From NCBI GenBank assembly GCA_009760855.2, contig WPIO01000007.1:6420501-6484500 (forward strand): 64,000 nt of DNA, given 5' to 3'. The stretch comes from Cristatella mucedo. Its lineage: Eukaryota > Bryozoa > Phylactolaemata > Cristatellidae. The first letter of the stretch is position 1, and each line of letters starts with the position of its first letter. This document shows, piece by piece, positions 49,450 to 62,068 of this stretch. Position numbers and translations under genes: made by a program. The notes below the pieces were generated by a model. The model did no database searches. It was not told the origin of the DNA and worked only from the letters and a program-made list of their open reading frames with translations.

Positions 49450-49955
49450 GTAATAATAATAGTAATAATACACTTGATACAGTGCCCTCAGAGAACTCAG
49501 TCTATTTGAAGGCCCTTTACATTTTCTGCAAAGGAAGTACGATCGAATGTTTAGCGGTAGAACGCTGAACAAACAACAAGAATAACTTAGGTGTCTTCCT
49601 TCATCTGTAGGTCTTGTCACAGGGTACCGGAGGGCGACATGATGTGGTATCCCAGCTATAATTGATCACCAAGTCTTTCTCGAGCGTCTCATACCTCGCG
49701 TGGTGCCTCACTGGCACTGCTCTGCAATGGCTGAGGTCTAATTTCAGTAGGAGAATTCCGAGTATTGATGTAAACGGACAAAGACCATCTGAGGAGCCAC
49801 TAAAGTATGGGATATGTCAGGGTTCTGCGCTTTTTACGCTTCTCTTCCAAATTTATACTTTCCCTCTTGGCTGATGCAAGTGCCAACCATAATCTAGGCT
49901 TGACTTATATGTAGATGACACACCACTATAACTATGCTTTGTACGTAACTTCCGA
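49450..49955. mobile_element. L2/CR1-like LINE with inverted 5' part
   Basis: 49455-49620 is the 3' end in minus orientation; 49640-49950 is reverse-transcriptase sequence in plus orientation (LTGTALQWLRSNFSRR, DVNGQRPSEEPLKYG). Opposite orientations joined at one point are typical of a twin-priming insertion. Confidence 0.6.
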
Positions 49956-50329
49956 GGCGCTGGTCAACCGGCAGGTTTCCTCTTTGTAATCAAAATGCGC
50001 AAATAAATAAACACGAATTAAACAGATTTGAAAAGTATCTGCTTCTGGAAAGCACGATCAGCGCCAAACCTTAAGCTGGGCGTGTAATGCGCTAATCATC
50101 TCCAAAGGCGGAGAGCTGCAGCCCTGAGGACCATCCTGCGCCGGAAGTCATTACGGGAAGGGGGGACAACATCAGTTGGGGGCGGGTCGTCTACGGCGCC
50201 GTTGCTCGCACCTAGCTACTAGCACGCACTATCTCAAGTCCTGGTATTCCCGATCAAGGTGCTAGACACTCTGACGCCTCATTGGTAGCGATTGCGTTGC
50301 AAAGACTCACAGGGCTCTTCCGTTCACCT

Positions 50330-51460
50330 CTCTCGTTCTCGGCCGCGTTCCGTTCGGTACGCGCCTGAAGGGCGCCCGCTAGGGAGAGATAGCCTGCGTC
50401 CGCCGAAGCCGGCTGGGTAATGGATGGCGTTTCCGGGGCTCGACAGCGGAAGACCGCTCGCCAGAGGAGCCCGACTGCCGAGCCTGCGTGAGTACCGCGC
50501 GCTGCCGCCGCCGTGCGGCCGACCAGCTGCCCGGAAGCAGCCGACGCGCGACGCGCGCGCGAGAACGGTCGCGCTTCGGCGCTCTCGCCGCGGCCCCCTC
50601 GGTACGGCCGTAGCCACCGCTAGCGTTTCCGGCCGCTGCCTGCCGGCCGCTGCCTGCCGGCCGCTGCATCGTGCCTTCGCCAGCCTTGGTGGTCCGGTCC
50701 GCGGCTCGCTCCGCTCTCTCTCATGCCGACGTCGCCGCGCCGGGGCATTTGGCACCCGGTGACGGACGGTGGGCGGCGGACGCCCAGCGCGTGCTCTCGC
50801 GAGAGCCTCCCCTGCCGCCTCAGCTGCCGCTTACTTGTACATGCGCGCGCTGTCGCTCTTGGCGATGACGCCCGCGCAGCACTTTTCGCACCTTTTCGCC
50901 GGATTTCGACAGGCGATGAAGCAGACGACGTCGCCGTTGAGCAAGGCAACATAGCGGCGTCGCGCTTGGCGTTGCAATCCAGCTCCCAAGCCGACCATGC
51001 GACCGCGGCGCAGGCGGCGACGGCCGACCGCGGCGACGCCAGCCTGCGCGTCGGCGGCTCCCGGCGGACGTCGGGCTGGTCCATGAACTACCAGGAGGCG
51101 GCGATTTACTTGCAAGAGGGCCGCGACAACGACAAGTTCGACACGCATCCGCGCGGCCAGGACGCACTGCCGGCGTACCTGGTCGCTCATCACCGGTTCT
51201 TTCACGTCGTCGACTTCGTCGCGTCGCTGCTGCTGCTGTCGCTGGCCGTGTTTGAGTCGCCGGCCGTTCCTGGCTTGAGAGTGCCCGTCGGGGTGAGCCG
51301 CTCTCACTGGGCAGCTCGGTGCCACTACCTCTCCCTCTCTTCCACTCCCTGCACCCCTCCCCAGCTGCAACCTCCTCCCTCTGCTGCCCGGCCTCTGCCA
51401 TCCGCGGCCGCACCCCGGAGCCAGCACGGGATTCTCACTGACCCCGAGGTGTGAAGGGGC
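50330..51460 (+). promoter_or_regulatory. CpG-rich promoter region of TPCN1
   Basis: This 1.1-kb block is far richer in G+C and in CpG dinucleotides than anything around it. It spans the region upstream of and including the first recognised TPCN1 exon. That is the usual setting of a housekeeping-type promoter with a 5' untranslated region. Long open frames on both strands here (for example around 50324-50755 and 50820-51427) follow from the base composition and show no protein family resemblance. A GCCGGCCGCTGCCT unit occurs twice in tandem near 50640-50670. Confidence 0.6.
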
Positions 51461-54400
51461 TAGGTGTTGCGTCAGTGCATTGCCGGCTCAAAGCTGACTC
51501 ATCTGAAAGAATTGGGGGCGCCCGTTGCTGCCCGTTGCCTTCGCCGTCGCACCGGTAAAGTCACGGCTGCGGCGCTGCACTCGGGCAGGCGCTCTGCAGG
51601 AGAGCTCTCGCTCGAAGCGGCGGCGCCACTGCTGCTGCAGCAATCGCTGTTTTTTCAGGTCCACAGCACGCTGGAGATGCTCGGCGTGCTGGTGCTGAGC
51701 ATCGACATCGTGCTCAAGGCTCGCTGGAAAGGGCTGCGCAACCTCGTCCGCCACAAGCGCTCCATGTTCAAGGTCAGTCCTGCCTTCGCCAAGAAAGGAC
51801 TCTGTGCTCTGTGTATTATACGTGCAGTTCATCCCTGCCTGGCTGCCAGGCTGTCACCTTCCTTACGCTAGTGCTGTCGTCGGTGCAGTACCGCGTGACC
51901 TTTGTTCGTGCAGCTGATCTGTAAGAGCCAGAAAAGACTTTGCGGAGTTAGTCCTTTCTTCCATCTTAGCTGCACCGTGTCTTCGAGGCTATTAGCAGTC
52001 GGACAGCCCTCATGTGCATATTGTGCGGCTTTGCCATCAAGATTATCGCGGCTAAGCAACACTGGCCGGTCCGAGCCTGTCAAAACATGGTAGAGTAGAC
52101 AGCTGACTCGAGCAGGCTTAGCCGTTTCGGTGCCGGCCTGTGGCTACGAGAGCTGGCAGCAAAGTCGGCCATAGAGCGAGAATTTCTCTAGTCACTGCCG
52201 ATTTGCACAAGTGCCGAGTAACAGCGGCAGGCGGTGGCTCCTTCGAGCAGCTTGCATCTCTTGGGTGTCACGATGGCTGACCCGTTTAGGAGCCAATCTT
52301 GCCGAACGTGATCATTTCGTCTCGGGCCCTAGCCCTTGCCTTGAAATGCCTGCCATGCAAGGAGATGTGCCGTGCCTTCTCATCGGACGGCTCCTCCACG
52401 TCATTCGTCAGCAGACAGGCATACAAGTTCCCGGCTGGGGCAGGTTTGCAAGCGTGCACTTGTGCCGCGGTCTGGAGATGCACTTCGGAAGGACTGTGGC
52501 CTTACTCAGGGTGCGAATGGCTCACTGTTTGCTAGCGCCATGCCACTCGGTTATTAATTTATGCTCCACCGATTGCCTGGTCGTATATATAAAATAAATA
52601 ATTCATTTGTATAGCACCCCAAGAGAACCTAATCTCTATTCAGGCGCTTCACGTATGCCGCGGGGCTCGAGCCCAGGACCTCAGCCAGACCTTGGTCGGG
52701 GCATGCACCTTAACCGCTGGACCAAACCAGCTTCGCCGGCAGTGGTGCGACAAGAAAGTGATATGCCTGACCTACCTGCCTGCAGCAGGTTGCACGTCTG
52801 AAGTAGCTGCAGAAGCATTGTCTCTGACTTTTTTTGCTCCTGTCGTGTGCCCACCTTGCAGCGACCGCATGGGTGTTTGGTGCGTGCGAGCATCGGCAGT
52901 GTAGGCTTTGCTAGCGTGGTCCCTGGTCTCCTCTGTTTCAGTGCCTCCTTCTAGCCGTCATGCTGGTAGAGGCCATCGTCGTTCTTGTCCGCCATGCCAG
53001 TCACGTGAGAGTGACTCGCTCCCTGCGACCGCTTTTCCTTCTCAACACGCACTACTGCACTGGAGTTCGCAGGTGAGACGTCCGTGCTGCCGCCGGCCTG
53101 CTGTCACACTAACGGACTCACAGAAAGCTTTGTTTCTACAGGTTTCACTTGCAAGGTCTAGTGGGATTACATTGAACTAAGTAGTGTGCATGACGGCTGC
53201 TAGATTTTGATGGCCATCAGGACCTTACACGGCACGTGCTTAGTTTGCACCGAAGCTTTTTACAAACTGGCTGCTGACAGCCGATCAGCTTTAAGACCCA
53301 AACTGTAAAGTGAATCTGATGCATTTTTTAAGTTGATTCCTTTTTTATTATTGAAAATATTTTAAGTATGCTCGATTGCGATTTTCTTTCAAGATCAAAT
53401 CAATGTTATTTTGATCCATTGTCGTAGCCCCATTTTGGTCAGCGACCAGAGAGTGAAACGTGTGCGTGTTAAGTCGGTCAGATTAGTAGGAGACTGCTTC
53501 AGATTGATAGAAGAGTTCTGGAATTGTAACCATTAAACTAGATAGGTCATCACCCATGGTTTAGACTATGAAAAAGTCATCTGAAGTGATCTTTAGTCAG
53601 TTTTGCTTTATGGGTCGGCCCGTGCAGATGTAGCCTCTGTGGCTTTGGGAGAGACTGCTCTACGTTAAAGACATGAACCTGTAACTGTGGCTAAGATATG
53701 GGGAAATCTTGATCGTTGCCGTGCACGCCATCGTCATCATTGGTGTGCATCGGAGTGGCCATCAGAGTGGCCGATAGATGTTGCCATCGCGCGTCTAGCT
53801 TCAGCTCATTCAGTATCAGTCAGTCATATGCAAGAACTTTCGCCCATTAGATGAGCTGTGATTGTGGTGAAGAACTAAAATTCAGTAGCCGTATGAGTGC
53901 TTTAGCCAGTCCAGTCCTAATTCACTTACGCTGGTTCGTGCAAATAGGCCATCCCTCACCATGCTTCTTGGTAGCCCGGGGTGGGTGGGGAGGTCGTTTG
54001 GTGCCGATTGTAATCTACTGAATGTACAGCTATGCTGTTTAGCATCGGTCACAAATACGTTTTCTATTTTCGCCCTAAATTCCGTCCCAAACCCCACTCG
54101 GCTGGTCGCTGGTTTTACATAAGTCGTTCAGTTTTCGCTGGCTTACGAAAGCTAACTGTATGCCGACAGTGGCAGATAACTGGTGCTGTGAACTTGGTTA
54201 GCCTCTGCTGCTGCTTGCCGGAACTCGTCCTCTTTCCTCGCATGATTTTTCAGTGGTGATCGAGGGGCAGAGGAATGGAAAGCTTATTTATGTTCGGCGA
54301 GCAGCTTGCTGAGCCGCAAGGCTCGCTTGTGCTCGGTACTGCTTTCGTCTCTGCGTGACTCGGCTACTGGGTGCCCTTAGGGGTGTGGCTTTGTGAATCA

Positions 54401-57400
54401 GTGTCTCTACAGTGTGAAACACAGTGGCACCTGAACGGTTGGGCCGTTTGGGGTTTTTTGATATAATGCACTAGTTCGGTGCTCGTATTTGAACTGCCTT
54501 CATTCACTGGGTGCCTCTCAATGTACGAAATTCAGTGCTAAAGGCATCGGATAAGTTGTCAAAGTGAATGTTGAAATCACCCATAATGAGGAAGGATCCA
54601 TTTCTTGCACACATAGTCGAAATGAGATCGGAGAAATCTGAGATAAAGGAGGATTCAGTACCTGGTGGGCGATAGACTATTGCCACCATCGGTAGCTTGT
54701 TTTCGGGTGAAATCAAGACAATCAATTCAAAAGACTGCTTCGAGGGTACTGCAAATGGCTTGAAGTTGAATTTCGAGCGCACGATAACAGCAACTCCACT
54801 CCAGTTTTGATTGATCAAGGGGTGTGAAAGAATGAGTAGCCAGTCGGGGTTGCGACTTTAATTGTCGGGCAGTTTACCGATTTTAGCCAAGTTTCAGTTA
54901 AGTAGAGCGGATCGAGACCATTTTCAGAAATGTGGTCGCTTATTACCAGAGGTTTTTTGCACATTGAGCGAGGATTTAAAAGGCAAGCGTTAAGTCGGGC
55001 CGATGGAGTTTTAACGGGACTGATGACCTCTAAGTTGGAGAGAGTCACATTGATGCTAGTGGGGGAGCATGATGAGAGAGTTCGAGACTAGGAATACCAA
55101 TCGACTGGGTACTCAGCTCGAAGTTCTCGCCAAACTAGCGGCATCTAAGGTGGAGGCCCTGGCCACCGAGGCGGCTCTGGGGTGCTTTTCTTTTGTTAAT
55201 TCCTTATTCACGAATCTTAGCAACAGCAGTAACATCTAGGAATACATTTGAACTACAATGACGGAGGGATAATAGATGCGCATGATCATAACTAACATGC
55301 AGGTTACTAGCCCATGGCGTAGCTAAGGCCGCCGACGGAGTGGGAGACCCAGCAGCCCGAAGCGATAATCGTTTAGATATCCATAGGCACGTAATTTCTA
55401 ATGCGTTACGGTCAAACAACAGTCAGAATAGCTTTAAACAGGTCTTAGCTGTATTGTTTCCGTATACGACGTTTGCAAGAAGTTCGATTTTTGGAAGAAT
55501 TCTGTAACGGACAATGAACGCAGTGAGTGCGCTCTATGTCGGGAGGTTTATCCTTGCTGCACCACCTGACAGGGTGCTCTATAACTAGTGGCAAGGTGAG
55601 CAATAAACAAGAGTTCCGTGACAATCATGCAAAACCACTCACATATCATGCATAAACATGCATGCCCAAATGCACAAGAAGACACCAACAACCACTGGTT
55701 AGTAGAATGAAGGGACCTAAAATTAAGTGATAGATCCTTGAAGTCGACATGCTGCTTGATTGGGAGCCAGTGCAGGTCTTCGAGAAGTGATGTGATGTGA
55801 CAACTGTGATGCTCACAACAGACAAGTCAAGCTGCAGAGTTATGCACAAGCTATAAGCGCCTAATTGCACATGCCGGTAGATCAGCAAGCAGTGACTTAC
55901 AGAAGTCAAGACGGGATGTCAAAAATGTATGAACTAATTTGATTGTAGTATCTGTGTAAGCAAACCTAAATTTTAACCATGTTATGCAGCTAAACGTAGG
56001 CAGACTTGACCATGGTGCTGATGTTTTCATCTAGTGAAAGGTCACTTTGGAACATGACCCATAGATTATGTGCAGAATCAACATAAGATATGCTGGCAGA
56101 ACCGATTTTGAGCAATAATATTTCCAATTTCCGAGTCACACATAGTTTTCGTAACTTGTAAGTTGGTTTTCCGTAGCTAGTAAGTTGGTTTTGTTGTCAT
56201 TTAATTTGAGACCGTTTGCTGCCATCCATGTGCGGATTTCAGTAATAATACATGCAGTAAGTGTCTGCAGAGAATTCGACGTGCTAGAGGGCTGGGAGGG
56301 ATCAAAGCACAGATAGAACTGAGGGTCATCTGCATAGAAGTGAAAGCCTAGATTGTGCTTGGCGATCACATCGGCAAGTGGGAGAGTATTAATCGTGAAA
56401 AGAATTCAATCAAACACAAGCCCGAAGGTACCCTGTAGTTCAGCAGTTCATTGGATGACCTTTGCCCATTCACATAAATATTCTGTAGTCTCCCACTGAG
56501 ATAGGATCTGAACCATTGTAGTGCAGTACTGGTGACTTCCAGGCAAAATGACAGTCGCTCAAGAAGGACTCTGGGATCAATGTTATCAAACGCTGCTGAA
56601 AGAGCAAGCAAAACAAGCAGAGAGACTTTACCCATGTCTGCATTCCTGAGCAGGTCATTGTAAACCCCAAGCAATACTGACTTAGTGGAGTGATTAGCTC
56701 TAAATCCAGACTGGAGCTCACTTGCTTTGTTTGAGGTTGGAATATACGAGTGCTGCTGGTCTGTCATACCTCGCTCCAGTGTCTTTGATAGGAGTGGGGG
56801 AAGCTGCATAAGTTCTCTTGGTCTTGTGTTGCTTTCTTAATTAGTGGCCTTACCACAGCCTTTTCGAAAGGTGCAGTGACTTGAGCTGAGGCTACGGACA
56901 AATTTATTTTGTTAGTTATGCACGGCAGCAGCAGTTCTATGCATCGTAGAAGTAGTACAATGGGAGTAGGGTCTAGAGGACTGATATTCTTCTTTGATTG
57001 GGTGATGAATTTTAGGATAAGGTCACTCGTGGCCTTTTGTTAATTTTAGACATTGAGATAGTGCATAGAATTGAGAGACAGAAGTCCTGTGTTGATGTTA
57101 TTGACAGACAGGAGCCCAGATAAGATGCTGCAACCTTAGGGATGGACTCCCTGATCTTGTCTATCTTGACAAAGTAGCAAGATAAGCGATCGGCTAGGTC
57201 ACCACAAAATCACTAGTTAAGGGGCCTGGGAGTGGTTATAAAAATGGTTGATAATAGACATAAGCAATTTAGGATTGTGCATCTGGGTTTCAACAGTCTG
57301 CAGTCTTGAAGTCGATTTGGTGACTGACCGAAAGCCAGTGATGCCCGGGCACTAGTGTTGTGATAAGGCAGCTGCTCGATTAATGACAGACCAAGGGCTA

Positions 57401-60400
57401 GCTGCTGAGCTCTGCGCCAGTTGCAGACGATTAAAAGCAGAGGACAGGAGTCCTGAATAAAGGCAATTACTGTAATCTAGAAGCGATGTCACAAACATGT
57501 GAACTAGTCATTGCTGGGAATGCACAGGTGCAGTAAGCATTTTTTTACGTTTTGTTAGGTATAGATGGCTGATGTGGAGGCTCGTGACACCTTGTTGCTA
57601 TTGGAAGCTGGGCTGCTTGTTTCAGGTTCGTGCGACAGCTCTTGCAGTCCCTTCCACCAATACTCGACATGCTGCTGCTTCTGCTGTTTTTTCTGCTTAT
57701 ATTCTCGGTGCTTGGTAAGTACCAACCTTCTCCTTGCTTTGGTGGCCGGAATGTTAGCAGTGCAGCAGTGGTGCATGCCTCGCGAGCAGGATGGAGCGTT
57801 AGGGTGAATGCATGGGCAGGCACTTGTCAATATGCCATGCTTATCGTCGGCTCAATATCCATGTCGTTAATGATAATATTGTGCTAACGATCTTTATTGC
57901 CCTTATCGTAGGATATTATTTATTCACTGACGTTCAAGATAGCCCGGTATGTACACGTTAATGTATTTCAGATTAGTGACGTATTTGGTGCTGCTTCAAA
58001 TAAGTCATTCACCTGCTACCTTGGTGCCATATTCTGTCCTTTGTCAGTATTTTAGGACGTTTCCGGACAGCTTCGTCAGTCTTTTTGTCTTATTAACGAC
58101 AGCCAAGTAAGTAGTAGTTTTATTCTGTCATTCCTTGTCGCAAGGATTAGGATTTTTGGGCATACCATTTTGCTCAGGAATATTATGTCTTGCATTTAAA
58201 ATGCCAACTGTGAAGTGGGTAGCTGACTTGTGTGATGCTGATAGATTGATTTTGACTATCAAAGAGCCTGCACTAGAAACCTCTACTCCTGAAGAGTCCG
58301 TCATAATATGTATTATATTAAAAAAATTCGGTAGCTATAGACAGATCAGTGTATATCAAAGCATCTATTTTCTATGCCGTCTACAATTGCAGAAGGAGGC
58401 ATGTATAATTCACACATTTAAGAATTTAGATCCCATTTATAACTTTGCATGATCAAGTCAGAGACTCTAGGAGTGTGTCCCCCTCAACCCCCCCCCCCGG
58501 AAGATGCAGTATTGTACTAAGAATTGGAATGAGGAGAAAGAAAGATGTGGAGGATGCTTTTCGTGAAGAATACCATCGTGTCCAAAGAGACCAACATCAG
58601 GGTTTAATTTTCTATTTATGTTGATAAGATACTCCTTCAACCTAACTGAACTGCTGCACCAGTTTCAACCTCTTTATCAGGTCCTCTATTGAAAATTACG
58701 TAGGCCGTTGTCGACAGAAGCTTTTGCTCTGCATGTCCTAGAATGTGAAACTCGCTTCTACAATTCTTACAAAATGACATCTACTTTCCTGCTGCTGACT
58801 ATGGCACATCCTTTCAAGCCGTCCTGAGCTGCTACTTCCATGCTACTCACTATCTCAACTACTCTGCTGACTCTGTCATGCTTCTCTTATTTCTCTTTGT
58901 TACGTGGGATGAAGTCTCTTAGCTCCGAATGCGTACCGAATGCCAAATAGGATTTGAGTGCGCTATAGAAAGCTCTCCTTTATAACACCCACTTAATCTT
59001 TGTGGCTTTTTGGAGTTACGTTTTTGCACAATGTGGAACATAACAATAATGATTATAGCATTGTTTGTGCAGCACCTTGAGGGAATCAAATCTCTAATGA
59101 GGTGCCTCACAACTTGCTGAAGGAGAAGCAATGACCCAGAGTTAATGAGAAACAAGGTATCATTATTGCACTAGCATGCTAAAGCATGCAAGTTTCATGA
59201 AAAAGCACACAAGGCAATCCTCAGGCCCACTGATTAGAATGGCCCTTGGTTAGTAGCATTCACAAGAGAGTTCCACAGTCTTGGACATGCAGAGCCAAAG
59301 CATCTGTCGCCAATGGTCGTTAAACATAGAAATGGAACAGCTAATTTATTGTCCATGGAAGACCCGAGTACCGGCACAAGGAGGCTGAAACTAGTGAAGC
59401 AGTTCAGCTAGGTATGAAGGAGCCAAGCCGTGGCATGCCTTGCGGGCACAGTGTCGTATTATCTGCTTCTGGTGTATTTGCCTTACAAGTAATCTATGAT
59501 TTCATCACCCATGTCTGATATTTTATTAAGTGGATTCATAGACAGCATCAAAAGCAAATATGGCCTTGGTCTAGATGGGCTGTGTGGCCGCTTGACTTTG
59601 CGTCCTGCCAAGTTATTCCTATCTCCGAAGTTGTTACACATGCAGCTTCAAAGGAAATGCAGCTTTGATTGGATGGCTCTGTCCCTGCTGCACATTTGTG
59701 TTTACTGCATTCGTGTTTTCTCTCCAAGAGCTGCATATAATACTTTGTTAGGAGTTTTATCTTTTCTTAAGTTATTCTATCTACTAAATTTATCATTTAC
59801 TCAGCCCATTAGAGGCAGATGTGCTAGGCCTTGACTTTTGCTGTATGCACTGCCTCAGGAATATTGGATCCCTTTTGTTCTTCTGTAACACTTCCAGCTA
59901 TCCAGACGTCATGTTCCCTGCCTATGCCAAATCGCCGTACGCCGCCGCATTCTTCATCGCCTACCTCGTGGTGCTGCTCTATTTCCTCATGAATCTGGTA
60001 AGTTTATCGCCAGTTGTCTATTGGTCATTAACAGGTGGTGGCAGCATTGGCTTTGTGCAGCAGTTCACTGACTATGTTTGACCGATCTATGATACTGTGA
60101 GACCTAATAATAAATCCAAAGTTACTCTTGTACTGTAGGAGCAAATGCTTGGGTCACCCTGTGTATGTGTATGTGTGTGCACATGTGTGTGCATGCATGT
60201 GCACATGTTTGTGGTTCGGCCGTGTTTTCTTGCATGCTGCTTGCCTGTCGGATAGCCAGCCCTTCTCGACTGCCCGTGTCCTTCTGCAAGCCGTGGCCGC
60301 TGGCTGCCTGTCTGCAATCGTGTTTAAATAGGCTCAGAAAGCCCAAGGGGATGCACAGTGCCATCCCAGAGGCTACTGGGAGCCGCTCCGGCCACCCCTT

Positions 60401-61479
60401 GGTGGCCCCTCGGCCCTCTGCTGGCTGCTGCTGCTTGCAGCCACAGAAAGCAATGCCCTCTGCCGGCTCTAGGCGCCGTGGCGTGCACGCACATCGTGTG
60501 ACACACTGCTGCTTCTGTGTCAGTATCTTCTTCCTGGGAGTGGTGGACTGCAGAACAGCTGCTAAATGAGTGCAGATCAGGCTAGTTTTAGCTGGTAGGA
60601 AGGATTCTGTGGCCGGACACATTTTTGTGACCACCAACCTCATTTGCTCAAGTGGGCTACCCATATTCACGTAGCAGTGGTTTTGTTGAAAGTGCATCTT
60701 TTTATGTAATTCATGTGTACAGCGCCCTAAAGAAGAACTTAATCTCTTTCCATGCGCTTTATATATGCCTCAGGGCTTGAGCCCACGACCTCGATCGTTA
60801 AAGGCAAGTACCTTACACTTGGGCCTAACGAGACCGTTGACTGATTTAGCTTAGTTAGAACTCGAGGCAAGTACAGCTTATTAAGGTATGGTTCCAATAG
60901 CTGCTACTCGGTGTAGGCTACTCGCCGGCGACAGATGTGCCACCGGTCGAGACATGCAGTATCGTTTGAGCAACATGCCTTATTGGATCCGTCGGTGCTG
61001 CAGACGCCAAGCTTCGTAAGTGCTTTTTATCCGAGGCACTTTCCACATGAAACTTGCTGATATGCTTGTTAGCGATCAGTTTGTCGTGGTTTGTTCAAGA
61101 AATTTTGATCTCTTGACTTTGTTTAGCAGTAAACAGGGAGATGATTGTGCTCTTTTATTATTTGGAAACGAATGCTTTATCTTTGCATTTCTGCCTTGCC
61201 ATCTGTGCTTTTAGCATCAGATGGTATGCAGTTGTGGCACCGGACTTATGTTCTGTGGATGATACAATCCCTGTTTTAAGAAAACCGCATCGTTGTAGCT
61301 TCTCGCCGTCGTCTACGACACGTTCAGCGGCTTGGAGAAAGAGAAGATAAAGAAGCTCATCTTGCATGAGCGCAGCGCCTGTGAGCAGGCCTTCCGGCTG
61401 CTTGTCAGTCAGCTGGTAATCACGTGCTTATCGTGTGCACCCCTGTGTGTAGGGTCACATGTGTGCACACGCCAACGCG

Positions 61480-61563
<84 letters not shown>

Positions 61564-62068
61564 TACACACACACACAAACACACACAAACACACACACAC
61601 ACACAAACATATGCACACACACAAACATACACACACACACAAACACACGCACAAACACACACACACACACACACAGATAGACAAGTATGCAATGCCTACA
61701 AGCAGTGAAGGAGGGTGTTAGTGCGAAGCACCATGTATTGCTTGTGGTGGTGTAGCAATAGTGAGCTGTACACTGTCTGAGAGCACCACCGGCTGGGATT
61801 CGGTGGCTTGCTGTCGCCTCCGCTATTTGGCAGAGCACTTCTCTGCCTACTCGCTGTTCTGCCTAATTTTTTTTATCAACGACCGGTCCCAAAGAATCCC
61901 AACAGCGTCTCGATACGACACTTCGTTGGGCTTATGAATTTCTTTGCGCCTCGGGCCAGCCCTCTGCACGTCTACCTGACTTTCAAGACACTGAACGTGA
62001 ATCTCAGTGGTGTACTTTCACTCGAAGAATTCTCCAACATCTACTACGTCGAAAATTTAATATGGAAG
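50913..62068 (+). CDS. TPCN1: TPCN1, two-pore segment channel 1 (3' partial, nine exons of domain I)
   Basis: Two-pore channels are endolysosomal cation channels with two six-helix domains, linked to NAADP- and PI(3,5)P2-evoked Ca2+/Na+ release. Exons: 50913-51292, 51659-51772, 52942-53072, 57626-57714, 57912-57946, 58048-58106, 59898-59997, 61299-61415, 61895-62068; all phases join. The first exon carries [13 protein letters not shown] and S1. The next two carry S2-S4 ([20 protein letters not shown]), then S5 ([16 protein letters not shown]), the pore region ([12 protein letters not shown] followed by YPDVMFPAY), S6 ending FLMNL, and the inter-domain segment with an EF-hand-like stretch ([13 protein letters not shown]). 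Domain II is outside the window and no further exon was recognised up to 64000. The true start is uncertain: an ATG at 50723 is in frame without a stop and would add 120 residues before MNYQ, whereas a plausible acceptor at 50912 suggests an upstream exon. Confidence 0.94.
52590..52735 (-). repeat. SINE family 2, copy 3 (best preserved)
   Basis: On the minus strand GGTCCAGCGGTTAAGGTGC (box A region), GGGCTCGAGCCC (box B), then GCGCCTGAATAGAGATTAGG and a TTATTTATTTT end. It lies in a TPCN1 intron. Confidence 0.7.
54490..55500 (-). mobile_element. L2/CR1-like LINE, 5' region with endonuclease
   Basis: On the minus strand: an N-terminal block with [14 protein letters not shown] (55204-55419), then [17 protein letters not shown] and [10 protein letters not shown] (55048-54815), then [13 protein letters not shown] and [11 protein letters not shown] (54818-54504), all of the apurinic-type endonuclease. 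It stops without a 3' part. Confidence 0.7.
55640..57200 (-). mobile_element. L2/CR1-like LINE, reverse-transcriptase region
   Basis: On the minus strand: [20 protein letters not shown] and [20 protein letters not shown] (56809-56366), [11 protein letters not shown] (56369-56136; the YADD is the RT catalytic motif), and C-terminal fragments to 55646. It is adjacent to, but in the wrong order relative to, the endonuclease fragment, so probably a separate insertion. Confidence 0.75.
59040..59430 (-). mobile_element. LINE-like 3' fragment of a second subfamily
   Basis: AGAGATTTGATTCCCTCAAG replaces the usual tail hairpin. Upstream words resemble the GDR-F / LWNSL end of L2-like ORF2 in shifted frames. 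It lies in a TPCN1 intron. Confidence 0.45.
60705..60845 (-). repeat. SINE family 2, copy 4
   Basis: Same organisation as copy 3, with GCTTGAGCCC at box B and AGAGATTAAGTTCTTCTTTA in the tail. Confidence 0.6.
61481..61675 (+). repeat. Long compound (AC)n repeat
   Basis: A pure AC tract to about 61560, then AC runs interrupted by AA and AT, in a TPCN1 intron only 65 bp after the exon ending at 61415. Confidence 0.95.

Larger units (their letters stand above)
47476..50329. other. Spacer between the viral block and TPCN1
   Basis: It contains the diverged LTR-type repeat near 48.6-48.8 kb and the inverted LINE insertion near 49.5-49.95 kb. Otherwise I see no gene; the 156-codon minus-strand frame at 48828-49298 has no recognisable domain. 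Confidence 0.55.
53073..57625 (+). other. Long TPCN1 intron filled by LINE fragments
   Basis: GT donor at 53073, CAG acceptor at 57625. The left 1.4 kb is unassigned; the rest is the two LINE pieces listed separately. Confidence 0.65.

Noticed and set aside
50324-51427. Long arginine- and alanine-rich open frames on the minus strand
   Set aside because: They lie in the CpG-rich TPCN1 promoter and first exon, are antisense shadows, and resemble no family.
61409-61838. Open frames encoding Cys/Val or His/Thr repeats, also at 7178-7566
   Set aside because: They are translations of AC microsatellites.
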